A stretch of 64,000 nt of DNA from Polaribacter sp. Hel1_85 (GCF_000766795.1 NZ_JPDS01000003.1:248001-312000), one strand, 5' to 3'; positions 37,579 to 46,637 are shown, counted from the first letter of the stretch. Numbers and translations are program-made. Notes: a model not told the origin generated them from the letters alone.

Positions 37579-39018
37579 TTATTCGTATTGATCGTTTTGG
37601 TGCATTAAAGAATTCGCATTAATTTCATTAATTGGAATAGGGTAACATAAACGGAATAATTCTAATTGTCCATCATCTCTTAAGTTCTCTATCCAACGTG
37701 CACCAGAAGCATCTCTAAAGCGTGTAGAACCAAAGTATGCACTCTCATTTTCTATAAACGTTTCTATAAAATATTCTTTAAAGATAGACTCCATCAATTC
37801 TTGTTGCGTTGTAGGATTTAAACTAGGTATTATAGGATTTGTTCTAATACCTCGCATGGTATTTATCGGTGCTATTGCCGCTGTAATAGTAGCTCCAGTT
37901 CTTGCTAGTAATTCTGATTTCATAATATATAACTGAGGATACCTGAAGTAGTAAGTGTTGTATTTATGAGGTGTTGAGGAAGTATTATTATCTTCACCAT
38001 AATCTCCTAATCTTGCTACCTTTGTAAAGGTAAAAGTCTCTCTAGTTCTTTTACCCCATGCAGTACCTGTAACAACATCCCAACGTGGATCGACAGAAAA
38101 CCAATCATACCCTCTTCGTAAACCTGCATCAAGAGTTTCAGTAGTTGTATGAGGATTTCTATTTCCCTCATAAAATGGCAAACTAAACTTATAAAAATAA
38201 GAAGCCCAATTCCCTGCTCTATTATTTTCTTCTAGATAACCAGAAAATAAGTTTTCTTGAGAGTCCCATGAATCTTCATACACTTGTGCTAAATCTCCTT
38301 GCATAGCAAAACCAGGTATACTAGTGTTTAATACTTCGTTTACCAAGGTAAGCGCTTCATCTAGCCCTGTTGTTTCGTCATTAAAACCAGCTCTATACAG
38401 TAGTGTTTTTGCTTTTACAACTTTGGCATATTCTTTACACATATATCTACTACTAGTAAAGCTTGGCGCATTAGCAATAGCATAATCAAGATCTTCATAT
38501 ATTTTTAAATAACTATCACCAACATTTAATCTAGCCTTTGTAATATTCGCTAAAGTAACTACTTCATCACGAAACAAAAGACCATCAGGGTCACTATCAT
38601 CATTAGTCCACCAATGTCCAAAACTGTGAAAAATTTGAAGATGAGCCCACGCTCTTAGCAACCTAGCTTCACCAAGTAATTCTTTTTTAAGTTCTGCATC
38701 TATTTGATCATCATTTAGTCTTTCAATCCCACTTATAGCAAAATTAGATGCATTCACAGTTTCATAAGGAAATTGCCATGGAGCATAACTAACAGAGCTT
38801 GCCGTAAATTGGTTTGTTAATTCTGAACTAGTCCAATCTGTAAATCCAGCTCTAGCCGTTAATTTTGAAAAGTAACTACCCCCAAAGCTAGAACTAATTA
38901 TAGTACTATAAATTCCACTAACAGCTGATCGTGCATTTATCTCATTAGTAATTCCATTGATGTCATTTAGTTTATAACTTGGTTCTACATCCAAATTATC
39001 CGAACAAGCACTTATCAA
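37579..39018 (-). CDS. SusD/RagB-like surface lipoprotein (start region disturbed)
   Basis: The open frame of 479 residues from a TTG at 39018 has SusD features: SGIERLNDD, LLGEARLLRAWAHLQIFHSFG, the TPR-like helices, and the C-terminal EYFIETFIENESAYFGSTRF. The lipobox (IIFLISACSDN) straddles this TTG, so the true N-terminus must be further up, but no in-frame ATG exists. An ATG at 39068 would give a perfect signal if a run of seven A's had eight. SusD proteins cap SusC and capture nutrients. It lies downstream of susC. Confidence 0.85.
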   Translation of the reverse strand: MISACSDNLDVEPSYKLNDINGITNEINARSAVSGIYSTIISSSFGGSYFSKLTARAGFTDWTSSELTNQFTASSVSYAPWQFPYETVNASNFAISGIERLNDDQIDAELKKELLGEARLLRAWAHLQIFHSFGHWWTNDDSDPDGLLFRDEVVTLANITKARLNVGDSYLKIYEDLDYAIANAPSFTSSRYMCKEYAKVVKAKTLLYRAGFNDETTGLDEALTLVNEVLNTSIPGFAMQGDLAQVYEDSWDSQENLFSGYLEENNRAGNWASYFYKFSLPFYEGNRNPHTTTETLDAGLRRGYDWFSVDPRWDVVTGTAWGKRTRETFTFTKVARLGDYGEDNNTSSTPHKYNTYYFRYPQLYIMKSELLARTGATITAAIAPINTMRGIRTNPIIPSLNPTTQQELMESIFKEYFIETFIENESAYFGSTRFRDASGARWIENLRDDGQLELFRLCYPIPINEINANSLMHQNDQYE

Positions 39019-39081
39019 GAAGATAATCGCAATTAGCGGTATATAAATTATTTTTTTATTTTTAACATGTCTATATTTTTT

Positions 39082-42000
39082 TTAAAGTTTAACTTTTACA
39101 CCAACACTATATACTTGTGCAGAAGGGTAGGTACCATAATCAATTCCATCTGAAGCAAGAACTTGATTCGTTCCATTTGTAGTAGTTGCGGTATATCCAC
39201 CAGTAGGGCTAAACCCTGGATATTTAGTAATTGTAAACAAATTAGTACCTTGAAAAGTTAACTCTACACCATTTATTGTTGAGTTATTGAAAATTTCATT
39301 AGGAAGTTTATACGCTATATTTAAAGAATTTAAACGTATATAAGATGCATTGTATAAATACAAATCAGATATCTCATCATTATTAGAGATTCCAAAATCA
39401 CCTAATCTTGGATAGTCTGCATCATAAGGACTTAATAGTGTAGCACTTTGTCCTGCTACTAAATTACTTTGATTATAATTTCCAACACCACCTATATCTG
39501 CCCTTGGTAAATTCCATAATCTCTTGTGCCCATAGGCATAAGAAAATGTTGTATTAACTCGAAAACCTTTGTATGTGTAAGTAAGACCAAAGCCACCATA
39601 CCCTTTAGGCACAGAAGTTCCAAGATCTACTTTATCATCATCAAAATCAATAACGCCATCTGGACCTCCAACTCCATCTTCTCCAGCTTGATCAATATAG
39701 ATAATGTCTCCTGTAGATTCTGTATAGCTTCCATAATGAGTTTGTTGACCAGAAGAAGTAGTGTTATCTGTAAATGAATACGCATCCTCAGCATTTACAA
39801 AAAAACGTCCTGCAGTTTGTAATCCTAACCATCTACCTACAATATCACCAGCTTTTAATATTTGAGCTCCTCCTATTAATAATTCTTGATCTGCAGCATT
39901 AATGGATAGTATTTCTGTTTCATTTTTAGCCCAATTAAGGTTAAAGGTTAATCGATGATTTACATTACGAATAATATCATAATTAAGATTAAATTCAATT
40001 CCAGAATTTAGTGTTGAGGCTACATTTCCACTAACTGTTCTATATCCAGAACTACCAGGTAAAACTTCTCTATATATTAGATTCGTACTTTCTTTTTCGT
40101 AATATCCTACCGAACCAAATAAGCGATCATCTAATAAGCCAAAATCTAAACCTACATCAAACAATGCACTCTCTTCCCAACCTAAATTTGGATTTCCAAG
40201 ACCATCAGGTAAAATTGCAGGTGATTCATTATAGGTTGTAGCATCTACTAAAGTTATCCAATCAAAATTACCATTAGCTGGAGTACCTGTTATTCCATAT
40301 GATGCTCTTAACTTTAAAAAAGAAATATATTTTTTAACCTTCTCAGATTGCATAAAATTTTCTCCAGTAACTAACCATGCTGCAGATGCAGAGGGAAAAG
40401 TACCATAACGATTGTTTGGGCCAAAACGAGATGAACCATCTCTTCTAATTGTTCCGGCCAGGATATAACGTTCATCAAATTTATATTGTACACGTGCAAA
40501 TTGTGAGACTAATCCGCTTTCTGTTTTATCTTCATCTATATTAAGTATCTCTGCTTCAGATCCAAAATTATTAAGAATTTCATCATCTGGAAAATTACTA
40601 GCTTCCATAAGATAACTACGCCTAATACGACTCTCTGCACTATATCCTAATAAAGCTTGAATATCATGTTTATCACCAAATACTTTAGAATACGCTAAGG
40701 TATTATCCCAAACGTTTGCTGAACTTTTTGAATTAAAAAACCTTCTTTCTCCAAGACTTTGATCATCAGAACGAATAGATCCTTGTTGATAATAACGTAA
40801 ACTTTCTGAGTCTGAATAGCTATTAGAAAAAGCGGTCTTTAATTTTAAACCATCTACTATTTGATATTCTAAAGATCCAGTTACACTAAGAGTAAGTGAC
40901 TTTGAGTGATTGGTGTTACTTAAAGTAATATACGGGTTTTCTGTGTATTGATCTTCTGTATAAAAACTACCATCTTCATTAAAAGCCTTAATATCTGGGC
41001 GTATTTTTCTAAATGACTCTAACAGCTGATCTTTATTATCAGCATCTCTTACACCTCCACTTACTCTCAATTCAAATTTTAGATCCTCATTAATTCTTGT
41101 ATCAAAATTAAAACGACCACTATAGTTTTCCGTTTTACCTCCTTTAATGACACCTATTTGATCTATATATTTAAACGATGCAAAATAGGTACTTTGCTCA
41201 GACCCACCACGTACAGAGAAGTTATGATCTACACTTATAGGTGACTGTGAAAATTCTTTTAACCAATTATTCTCGCCATCATAATATGCATCAGGGTTTT
41301 GAACCAAATCAGACATATCCCATTCACTAGTATTTAAATCAAAAAAAGCCTGTTCGTCTAACCATTCTTCAGCACGAGTATCAAAAGACCCTCTAGCCCA
41401 AGTATCTTGTTTATGCATTGCTTGCGTAAAGTTTATATAATCATCTTTTTCAAAAAACTCATAGCCATTAAAATCAGGATCACTAACTGATGCACGCGTA
41501 GAGATTTCAAACGTAGGTTTTTGATTAAGCTTACCTCTTTTAGTTGTTACTAATATCACCCCACCGGCAGCTCTTGAACCATAAACAGCAGATGCTGAGG
41601 CATCTTTTAAGATGTCAATACTTTGAACATCATCAATATTTAAATTAAAAAGAGTATTAGCGACATCACCACTAGTAACCTCAAGGGCTTGTGGCACACC
41701 ATCAATAACCCATAAAGGTTGATTATTTCCTGTTAGAGAAGATGCTCCTCTAATAATTATATTTACATTTGAAGTTGGCGATGCTGAATTAATTTGAACA
41801 TTTACACTTGCAGCTCTACCTTCTAGTAAACTAGAAACACTTGCCCCCATTGGTGCAGTTTCAATCTCTTTAGCTGTTAGTCTAGAAATTACACCTGTTG
41901 CGTCTTTAACTTTAGTAGTACCATAACCTATTACTACCACTTCATCTAATTTAGCTTGACTAGGAATCATTTTCACATTAATAGTAGTTTTAGAGCCAAC

Positions 42001-42600
42001 TACTATTTCTTTTTCTTCAAAACCAAGATAACTAAATATTAATACAGTTTTTTCATTAGCATTACTTAATTGAATTTTGTAGTTACCATCAAAGTCGGTA
42101 AAAGTTCCACGTTTAGTGCCTTTCACAGATACACTTACTTCAGGAAGTGGCTCTCCCGTCTCATCTAACACCACCCCTTTTACAACTTGTTGTTGCATTT
42201 TTACGTCTTTAGCAGCCTCAATAATTAATGACGGTTTATTTTTAATCGAGATTGTTTTGTCTGCTGACAACTCAGAGATAAAATTACCATGAGACAAAAC
42301 TTTTTTTAAGAGTTTTTCTGCTCTAATATACCCTTTCTTTAATGAAATTTCACTATAATTTTCAAACAAATCTGCCTTATAAATAAAAGTGTAATTTGTT
42401 TGATGTTTAATCATTTTAAACACTTCATCTACTGTAACTATTTGATCAGTTTCAATTTTAATCTTTTCATTTTGTGAAAAGACTTCTTTAGGTGTAAAGC
42501 TAAAAAGAGTAGTGCAAAAAAGTAATAAGCATGTTTTCATAATTGCGGTTAATACCTTTTTTCGAAATAAAAAAAGAATGTTTGTAAAGTTTTTTTTCAT
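39082..42600 (-). CDS. SusC/RagA TonB-dependent transporter with STN signalling domain
   Basis: The 1172-residue protein has a long N-terminus and signal, then an STN domain (about residues 45-125, IETDQIVTVDEVFKMIKHQT), a carboxypeptidase-like domain (VVKGVVLDETGEPLPEVSVSVKG), the plug with DEVVVIGYGTTK and GRAASVNVQI, and a 22-strand barrel ending in VGVKVKL. STN domains contact FecR anti-sigma proteins, and fecR lies immediately upstream. It imports a ligand through the outer membrane and reports its presence. Confidence 0.94.
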   Translation of the reverse strand: MKKNFTNILFLFRKKVLTAIMKTCLLLFCTTLFSFTPKEVFSQNEKIKIETDQIVTVDEVFKMIKHQTNYTFIYKADLFENYSEISLKKGYIRAEKLLKKVLSHGNFISELSADKTISIKNKPSLIIEAAKDVKMQQQVVKGVVLDETGEPLPEVSVSVKGTKRGTFTDFDGNYKIQLSNANEKTVLIFSYLGFEEKEIVVGSKTTINVKMIPSQAKLDEVVVIGYGTTKVKDATGVISRLTAKEIETAPMGASVSSLLEGRAASVNVQINSASPTSNVNIIIRGASSLTGNNQPLWVIDGVPQALEVTSGDVANTLFNLNIDDVQSIDILKDASASAVYGSRAAGGVILVTTKRGKLNQKPTFEISTRASVSDPDFNGYEFFEKDDYINFTQAMHKQDTWARGSFDTRAEEWLDEQAFFDLNTSEWDMSDLVQNPDAYYDGENNWLKEFSQSPISVDHNFSVRGGSEQSTYFASFKYIDQIGVIKGGKTENYSGRFNFDTRINEDLKFELRVSGGVRDADNKDQLLESFRKIRPDIKAFNEDGSFYTEDQYTENPYITLSNTNHSKSLTLSVTGSLEYQIVDGLKLKTAFSNSYSDSESLRYYQQGSIRSDDQSLGERRFFNSKSSANVWDNTLAYSKVFGDKHDIQALLGYSAESRIRRSYLMEASNFPDDEILNNFGSEAEILNIDEDKTESGLVSQFARVQYKFDERYILAGTIRRDGSSRFGPNNRYGTFPSASAAWLVTGENFMQSEKVKKYISFLKLRASYGITGTPANGNFDWITLVDATTYNESPAILPDGLGNPNLGWEESALFDVGLDFGLLDDRLFGSVGYYEKESTNLIYREVLPGSSGYRTVSGNVASTLNSGIEFNLNYDIIRNVNHRLTFNLNWAKNETEILSINAADQELLIGGAQILKAGDIVGRWLGLQTAGRFFVNAEDAYSFTDNTTSSGQQTHYGSYTESTGDIIYIDQAGEDGVGGPDGVIDFDDDKVDLGTSVPKGYGGFGLTYTYKGFRVNTTFSYAYGHKRLWNLPRADIGGVGNYNQSNLVAGQSATLLSPYDADYPRLGDFGISNNDEISDLYLYNASYIRLNSLNIAYKLPNEIFNNSTINGVELTFQGTNLFTITKYPGFSPTGGYTATTTNGTNQVLASDGIDYGTYPSAQVYSVGVKVKL

Positions 42601-42640
42601 AAATTTGAATTTGGGTTAATTAATTAATTAATCTGACTAT

Positions 42641-42683
42641 AGGGAATAAAACGAACTGTGAGAGGTTGTGTTTTTTATTCCCT
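42641..42683 (-). other. Long-stem hairpin spanning the fecR stop codon
   Basis: GGGAATAAAA and TTTTATTCCC flank a loop of about 20 bases, with the fecR stop inside one arm. No T-run follows on the coding strand, so it is not a normal terminator. It may reduce readthrough into susC or protect the message. Confidence 0.4.
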
Positions 42684-43808
42684 TTTTTTTATTATTAAAT
42701 TTTTATTATTAAAACTATATTCCATGTCAATTGCACTTTTAATTTCTTGTAAGACTATTGATATAGGTTTTTTCTTACTTAACATTCCTGTAAATCTTAC
42801 ATTTTCAATTTCGACATCAGTGATAAAAATCTCTAAATCATACCAGCGTGATAAAACAACCATAATTTCTTTTAATGGTTTATTTGTAAAACTAAACATC
42901 CCATTTCTCCAACCAATTTCATCCTCTACATCTACTTTATAAACTTCAAACCTATTGTTTGTCTGAAAAATTTTGGATTGTTCACCTGGTTTAATAACTT
43001 TCTTATAAACACTATTAGATAAAGCAACACTACCTTCAATTAAGGTCGTTAAAACTACTGTTTCATCATGATATGCTTTAATATTAAATTCCGTACCCAA
43101 AACTTCTACATTTTGCATTTTCGATTGAACTACAAATGAGTCACCATTATGCTTAGAACTAGAAGAAACATCAAAATAAGCTTCACCATAAATAAGTTCT
43201 ACCTTACGTCTTTCCCCATCACTAAAATTTACTGGATACTTTAGTTTTGATTCTGAATTTAACCAAACCTTAGTTCCATCTTCCAATTCTATAAAAAATT
43301 GCCCTCCTCTAGGAATCGTTAAATAATTATAAACTATTTTTTTTTCAGTCTCATTAGACCCTGATTCGTAAATAATTTTTTTTCCATCAGAACTTATTTT
43401 TTTACTCTTATACTTTTTTCCTTTTTCTAAAGCAATTCTAGAACCATCTCCTAAAGTTAAAATAGCTTTATCTGTTCCAACAGTAATACTTTCATTAGTT
43501 ACAGTTTTAAAAGTTGTTTTAGTTAAAAAATATCCCGTTGCAATTAATACAATAATAGAAGCTGCATATTTAAAGAAGTTGTATTTAGATTTTGATTGTA
43601 TTTTCCCAATCATCCCTTTTAAAGGCTTTTTATAATCGAACTTAATTTTTGAGTTAAGCAAATAATGGAGTTCAACATACTCTTCAAAATAGATTCTATT
43701 TTCTTTTATCTCTAAACGATTCCTTAATTCAACTTGTTCTTCTAAAGTTGCTTTACTTTCAACAAATTTTATTATTAATTCATCAATGTTTTTAGTATTC
43801 ATTTTCAT
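42675..43808 (-). CDS. FecR family anti-sigma factor
   Basis: The 377-residue protein has an N-terminal cytoplasmic anti-sigma region, one transmembrane helix (about residues 78-96, FKYAASIIVLIATGYFLTK), the FecR periplasmic domain (LTIPRGGQFFIELEDGTKVWLNSESKLKYPVNF, GEAYFDV, VLGTEFNIKAY), and a C-terminal DUF4974 domain (FTNKPLKEIMVVLSRWYDLEI). It relays the SusC STN signal to the sigma factor. It is divergent from the sigma gene and upstream of susC. Confidence 0.94.
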   Translation of the reverse strand: MKMNTKNIDELIIKFVESKATLEEQVELRNRLEIKENRIYFEEYVELHYLLNSKIKFDYKKPLKGMIGKIQSKSKYNFFKYAASIIVLIATGYFLTKTTFKTVTNESITVGTDKAILTLGDGSRIALEKGKKYKSKKISSDGKKIIYESGSNETEKKIVYNYLTIPRGGQFFIELEDGTKVWLNSESKLKYPVNFSDGERRKVELIYGEAYFDVSSSSKHNGDSFVVQSKMQNVEVLGTEFNIKAYHDETVVLTTLIEGSVALSNSVYKKVIKPGEQSKIFQTNNRFEVYKVDVEDEIGWRNGMFSFTNKPLKEIMVVLSRWYDLEIFITDVEIENVRFTGMLSKKKPISIVLQEIKSAIDMEYSFNNKNLIIKKRE

Positions 43809-43856
43809 ATTATATAAGTATATGTAGTAATAATAATTAAAAACCCTCTATAATAA

Positions 43857-44456
43857 TTGTTTTTTTTATTAATATTGCAATTCAATAATAATTCTACAGC
43901 AATTTTCAAACAAGACGTAAATAGTGACCAAAAAAAGCTAAAAGAAGGGAACCCTCTTTACTTCAAACAGTTATACACTTTATATTATAAAAAACTGTGC
44001 GTCTATTCTTTAAACTACACAGACGACAAAGATCTTGCTCAAGATATTGTTCAAGATACATTTATGTACATTTGGGACAACAGAAAGAAAATTATTATAA
44101 CGACTTCTATAAATAGTTTTTTATATAAAATTGTTTATAACAAAATTATGGATCACTACAGAGGTAAGAAAAAAATAGACAAATCTCTTTTAGCATATTA
44201 TAATGACGCAATTGAAAAAGTGATTGATTCTAATAGTGATTACCAAGATTTAAGATTAAAAAAACTTGAAGAATGTATTCAGTTACTCCCTAAAAGGTGT
44301 AAACTCGTATTTTTAGAGAAAAAAGTTTCTAGGTTAAAAAATAAGGAAATTGCTAGTAATTTAAACATCTCTTTAAAAACAGTTGAAGGTCATATTGCTA
44401 GAGGCTATAAGTTTTTAAAAGAATGCATAAGTTTACGAACTTCTTCTTTAAGTTAA
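43857..44456 (+). CDS. ECF sigma factor (Bacteroidetes FecI-like)
   Basis: The protein of about 199 residues has sigma region 2 (YTDDKDLAQDIVQDTFMYIWDNRKKI) and region 4 (LPKRCKLVFLEKKVSRLKNKEIASNLNISLKTVEGHIARGYKFLKE), typical of the Bacteroidetes ECF family. No ATG precedes region 2; TTG at 43857 or TTG at 43875 (then QFNNNST) are the options. It should be held by FecR and, once freed, drive transcription of the sus-like operon. Its gene is transcribed away from fecR. Confidence 0.9.
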   Translation: MFFLLILQFNNNSTAIFKQDVNSDQKKLKEGNPLYFKQLYTLYYKKLCVYSLNYTDDKDLAQDIVQDTFMYIWDNRKKIIITTSINSFLYKIVYNKIMDHYRGKKKIDKSLLAYYNDAIEKVIDSNSDYQDLRLKKLEECIQLLPKRCKLVFLEKKVSRLKNKEIASNLNISLKTVEGHIARGYKFLKECISLRTSSLS

Positions 44457-44613
44457 TTTACAACTTATCAAGTATGTTCTTTTATAATTTATAATAAAAT
44501 GTTTCTGAAAACAAGCTATTTAAAATTAAATTTACTCTTTACAGTAATAGGCTTAACTATTATGATCGTTTTAACAATTCTAAAGACAATCTTTTCGAGT
44601 TTTCTAGTTAAAC

Positions 44614-45336
44614 TTACATTTTCAAATAAAAATCTTTTGTCAAATCAATGTATTCTTTTGTGTATTGATGACGTTCAATTTCTATAATTAAACTTTCTTC
44701 TTTTATTTCTGTTTGATCAAAAGAAAACGCTAATAAGCTCCTTTTAATTTCTGATGACGGATTTCCCTGAACTCTACAAACCTTATTTAAAAATAAATTA
44801 TTTTCTATTGCTAAAGCAATAAAATTAGCTTCTTCTTTAAAAGGAATAACAATAGCAAAAATTCCGTTTTCAGACAAAATTTTTGAAACCCCAACAATCA
44901 ATTCTTTAAAAGAAAGCGAAGTTGTAAAACGAGCTTTATTTCTAGCTTCATTTTCCGTTTCAAATTCATCAGTATAAAAAGGCGGATTAGAAACAATTAA
45001 ATCATAAACCTCCTCTTCCTCTGCTATTTCATCAGCAAATTCCTGAAAAGTAGCATTATAACAATACAAACGATCTCCCCAATCTGACTCTTCAAAATTG
45101 GCAACAGTTTGTTCATACGCATTTTCATCAACCTCAACAGCATCAATTGTCATCGCATCAGACCGCTGTGCAATCATTAATGAAATAACTCCAGTACCTG
45201 CACCAACATCTAAAATAGTATCAGGATAATTATCAACAGAACACCAAGCTCCTAATAAAACGCCATCTGTTCCAACTTTCATGGCAGTTTTATCTTGATG
45301 AATCGTAAACTCTTTAAATCGAAATGGTTTGCTCAT
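44614..45336 (-). CDS. trmN6: tRNA1(Val) (adenine-37-N6)-methyltransferase
   Basis: The 240-residue protein has an AdoMet-binding Rossmann fold (ILDVGAGTGVISLMIAQR), the catalytic motif SNPPFY of N6-adenine methylases (about residues 115-120), and the N-terminal KPFRFKEFTIHQDKTAMKVGTDGVLLGAW typical of YfiC/TrmN6. It methylates A37 of tRNA-Val. Its last 113 bases are repeated 20 kb to the left, marking the island boundary. It starts 1 base after the upstream membrane protein gene. Confidence 0.92.
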   Translation of the reverse strand: MSKPFRFKEFTIHQDKTAMKVGTDGVLLGAWCSVDNYPDTILDVGAGTGVISLMIAQRSDAMTIDAVEVDENAYEQTVANFEESDWGDRLYCYNATFQEFADEIAEEEEVYDLIVSNPPFYTDEFETENEARNKARFTTSLSFKELIVGVSKILSENGIFAIVIPFKEEANFIALAIENNLFLNKVCRVQGNPSSEIKRSLLAFSFDQTEIKEESLIIEIERHQYTKEYIDLTKDFYLKM

Positions 45337-45337
45337 T

Positions 45338-45859
45338 TTATTTTTTAATCACTTTTAAGGAAGTCTGAATTCTGAAAAAAACATTTAACAAAACAGTTAT
45401 TGTAAAGAAAATTAAAACACAAATAATCCAATGCTGGAACTCTAAGTTTTCAAAAAATAAAAAATAAATCAATAAAAACAAAAGCCCAACAAAAATATTT
45501 ATGGATAAAAAAAGATTACTAATTACACTATTTGCATAATCTGTAATTTTATTTTTATTTGCTAATTTAAATCGTTTATGAAATAATAAATGATAATTAG
45601 ATAATGGCATTTTCTTTTTCCTAGTAATAAAGAATAATACAAACTCAATTACCAAACCTACACTTTGTTGCAATAAAGCAATAGCAATAATTATACACCA
45701 AGTTAAAACATTTAACTCGTCTATTTGTGTTAAATACGCTGTCTGAATTATAGAACTAGGGTTTAAAATTAATAATAAACGCCAAATTCCATATGTAAAC
45801 ATTCCTGGAAGCATTATAGTCACTAATACCCATAAATTTTTAGCTAAATATTCAAACAT
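45338..45859 (-). CDS. Hypothetical four-helix membrane protein
   Basis: The 173-residue protein has four hydrophobic segments (about residues 10-32, 50-77, 113-133 and 138-160) with a basic loop FITRKKKMPLSNYHLLFHKRFKLANKNK. I do not recognise the family. It is directly followed, after one base, by trmN6 and is probably cotranscribed, but nothing links the two functions. Confidence 0.6.
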   Translation of the reverse strand: MFEYLAKNLWVLVTIMLPGMFTYGIWRLLLILNPSSIIQTAYLTQIDELNVLTWCIIIAIALLQQSVGLVIEFVLFFITRKKKMPLSNYHLLFHKRFKLANKNKITDYANSVISNLFLSINIFVGLLFLLIYFLFFENLEFQHWIICVLIFFTITVLLNVFFRIQTSLKVIKK

Positions 45860-45957
45860 AATTCAAAATCTAAAAACTGATATTCAAAGTTAACTAACTA
45901 AAAATCGAAAAACAAGTGAAACTTAAAGTTAAAAAAAAAGACGCATTACAAACTAAA

Positions 45958-45986
45958 AAAACCTTCAATATAATTTTGAAGGTTTA
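45958..45986 (-). terminator. Terminator of the rpsP-rimM-tRNA unit
   Basis: AACCTTCAA (45960-45968) pairs with TTGAAGGTT (45976-45984), and the minus strand ends in TTTTTTT, just beyond the tRNA 3' end. Confidence 0.75.
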
Positions 45987-46009
45987 TGTTTTAAAAATAT
46001 TTTTTCTTG

Positions 46010-46096
46010 CAGAAAGGAAGGGATTCGAACCCTCGGTACCGTTGCCAGCACACTACCTTTCCAGGGTAGCTCTTTCGACCACTCAGACACCTTTCT
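46010..46096 (-). tRNA. tRNA-Ser (anticodon GGA)
   Basis: The minus strand folds as a class II tRNA of 87 bases: acceptor AGAAAGG with CCTTTCT, anticodon stem CTACC with GGTAG around loop CTGGAAA (anticodon GGA), a long variable arm, and T-loop GGTTCGAATCC. The discriminator base is G, as required for serine. CCA is not encoded. The first two bases belong to the rimM stop codon. Confidence 0.95.
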
Positions 46097-46619
46097 AAAT
46101 ATACAAAGCTATCAAACCTTCTGGAGTCTCAACTTGTATTATTTTGTTTTCTCTATCAACTTTTTTAATGAAATCATCAACCATAGGAATAAAAATTTCT
46201 GTTCCATCTCTATCAATTTCAAAAAGTGGTTGCGCAGCTTTGTCATTTATATGTACAATTGTACCCACTTCACCAAAATTTGCATCAACAACAGTAAAAC
46301 CAATAACTTCGTGATAATAAAACTTATCACCAGTTAATTTTGGCAACATTGTATTTGGTAAATATATTCCACATTTTAAAATAGCATCTGCTTCTTCTTC
46401 AGAATACACGTCTTCAAACTGAACACGTAACTGATTTCCTTTATGAAGTGAACTTTTATCAATAAAAAATGGAACCAAATTTGCGCCAATTTCGACGTAA
46501 ACTGATTCCATTTCTTTGTACAACTCAGGTTCGTCTGTATCTAATTTGATAACAACTTCACCTTTAAAACTATATTTTGTAACGATTTTGCCTAAATAAA
46601 AACAATCTTCTTTACGCAT
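46095..46619 (-). CDS. rimM: Ribosome maturation factor RimM
   Basis: The 174-residue protein has the RimM N-terminal domain (YLGKIVTKYSFKGEVVIKLDTD) and a C-terminal PRC-barrel (YYHEVIGFTVVDANFGEVGTIV, FIPMVDDFIKKVD). It assists maturation of the 30S head region around S19. It lies 18 bases after rpsP on the same strand, and its TAG stop overlaps the 5' end of the tRNA-Ser gene, so all three are one transcription unit. Confidence 0.94.
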   Translation of the reverse strand: MRKEDCFYLGKIVTKYSFKGEVVIKLDTDEPELYKEMESVYVEIGANLVPFFIDKSSLHKGNQLRVQFEDVYSEEEADAILKCGIYLPNTMLPKLTGDKFYYHEVIGFTVVDANFGEVGTIVHINDKAAQPLFEIDRDGTEIFIPMVDDFIKKVDRENKIIQVETPEGLIALYI

Positions 46620-46637
46620 CTTCGAAAAATTTATAAT

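Larger units (their letters stand above)
24249..44616. mobile_element. 20-kb accessory island bounded by trmN6 3'-end repeats
   Basis: The region runs from an orphan 3' fragment of trmN6 (24249-24361) to the 3' end of the intact trmN6 gene (44614). The two flanks are 113-bp direct repeats with a single mismatch. Between them lies a signalling, uptake and thiol-redox gene set, with transposase and paralogue debris. No integrase is present, so the mechanism is unknown: site-specific insertion by an element that later lost its integrase, or recombination. The ancestral order, Lys9-like gene stop to stop with trmN6, is read directly from the left junction. Confidence 0.65.

Noticed and set aside
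44499-44687. Short plus-strand frame of 62 codons at the island's right edge
   Set aside because: It runs into the antisense strand of trmN6 and its hydrophobic start looks accidental. I saw no -7 box before it.
45916-46098. Plus-strand frame ending in RKGFEPSVPLPAHYLSRVALSTT
   Set aside because: This is the well-known false protein produced by translating the antisense strand of a tRNA gene, here tRNA-Ser.
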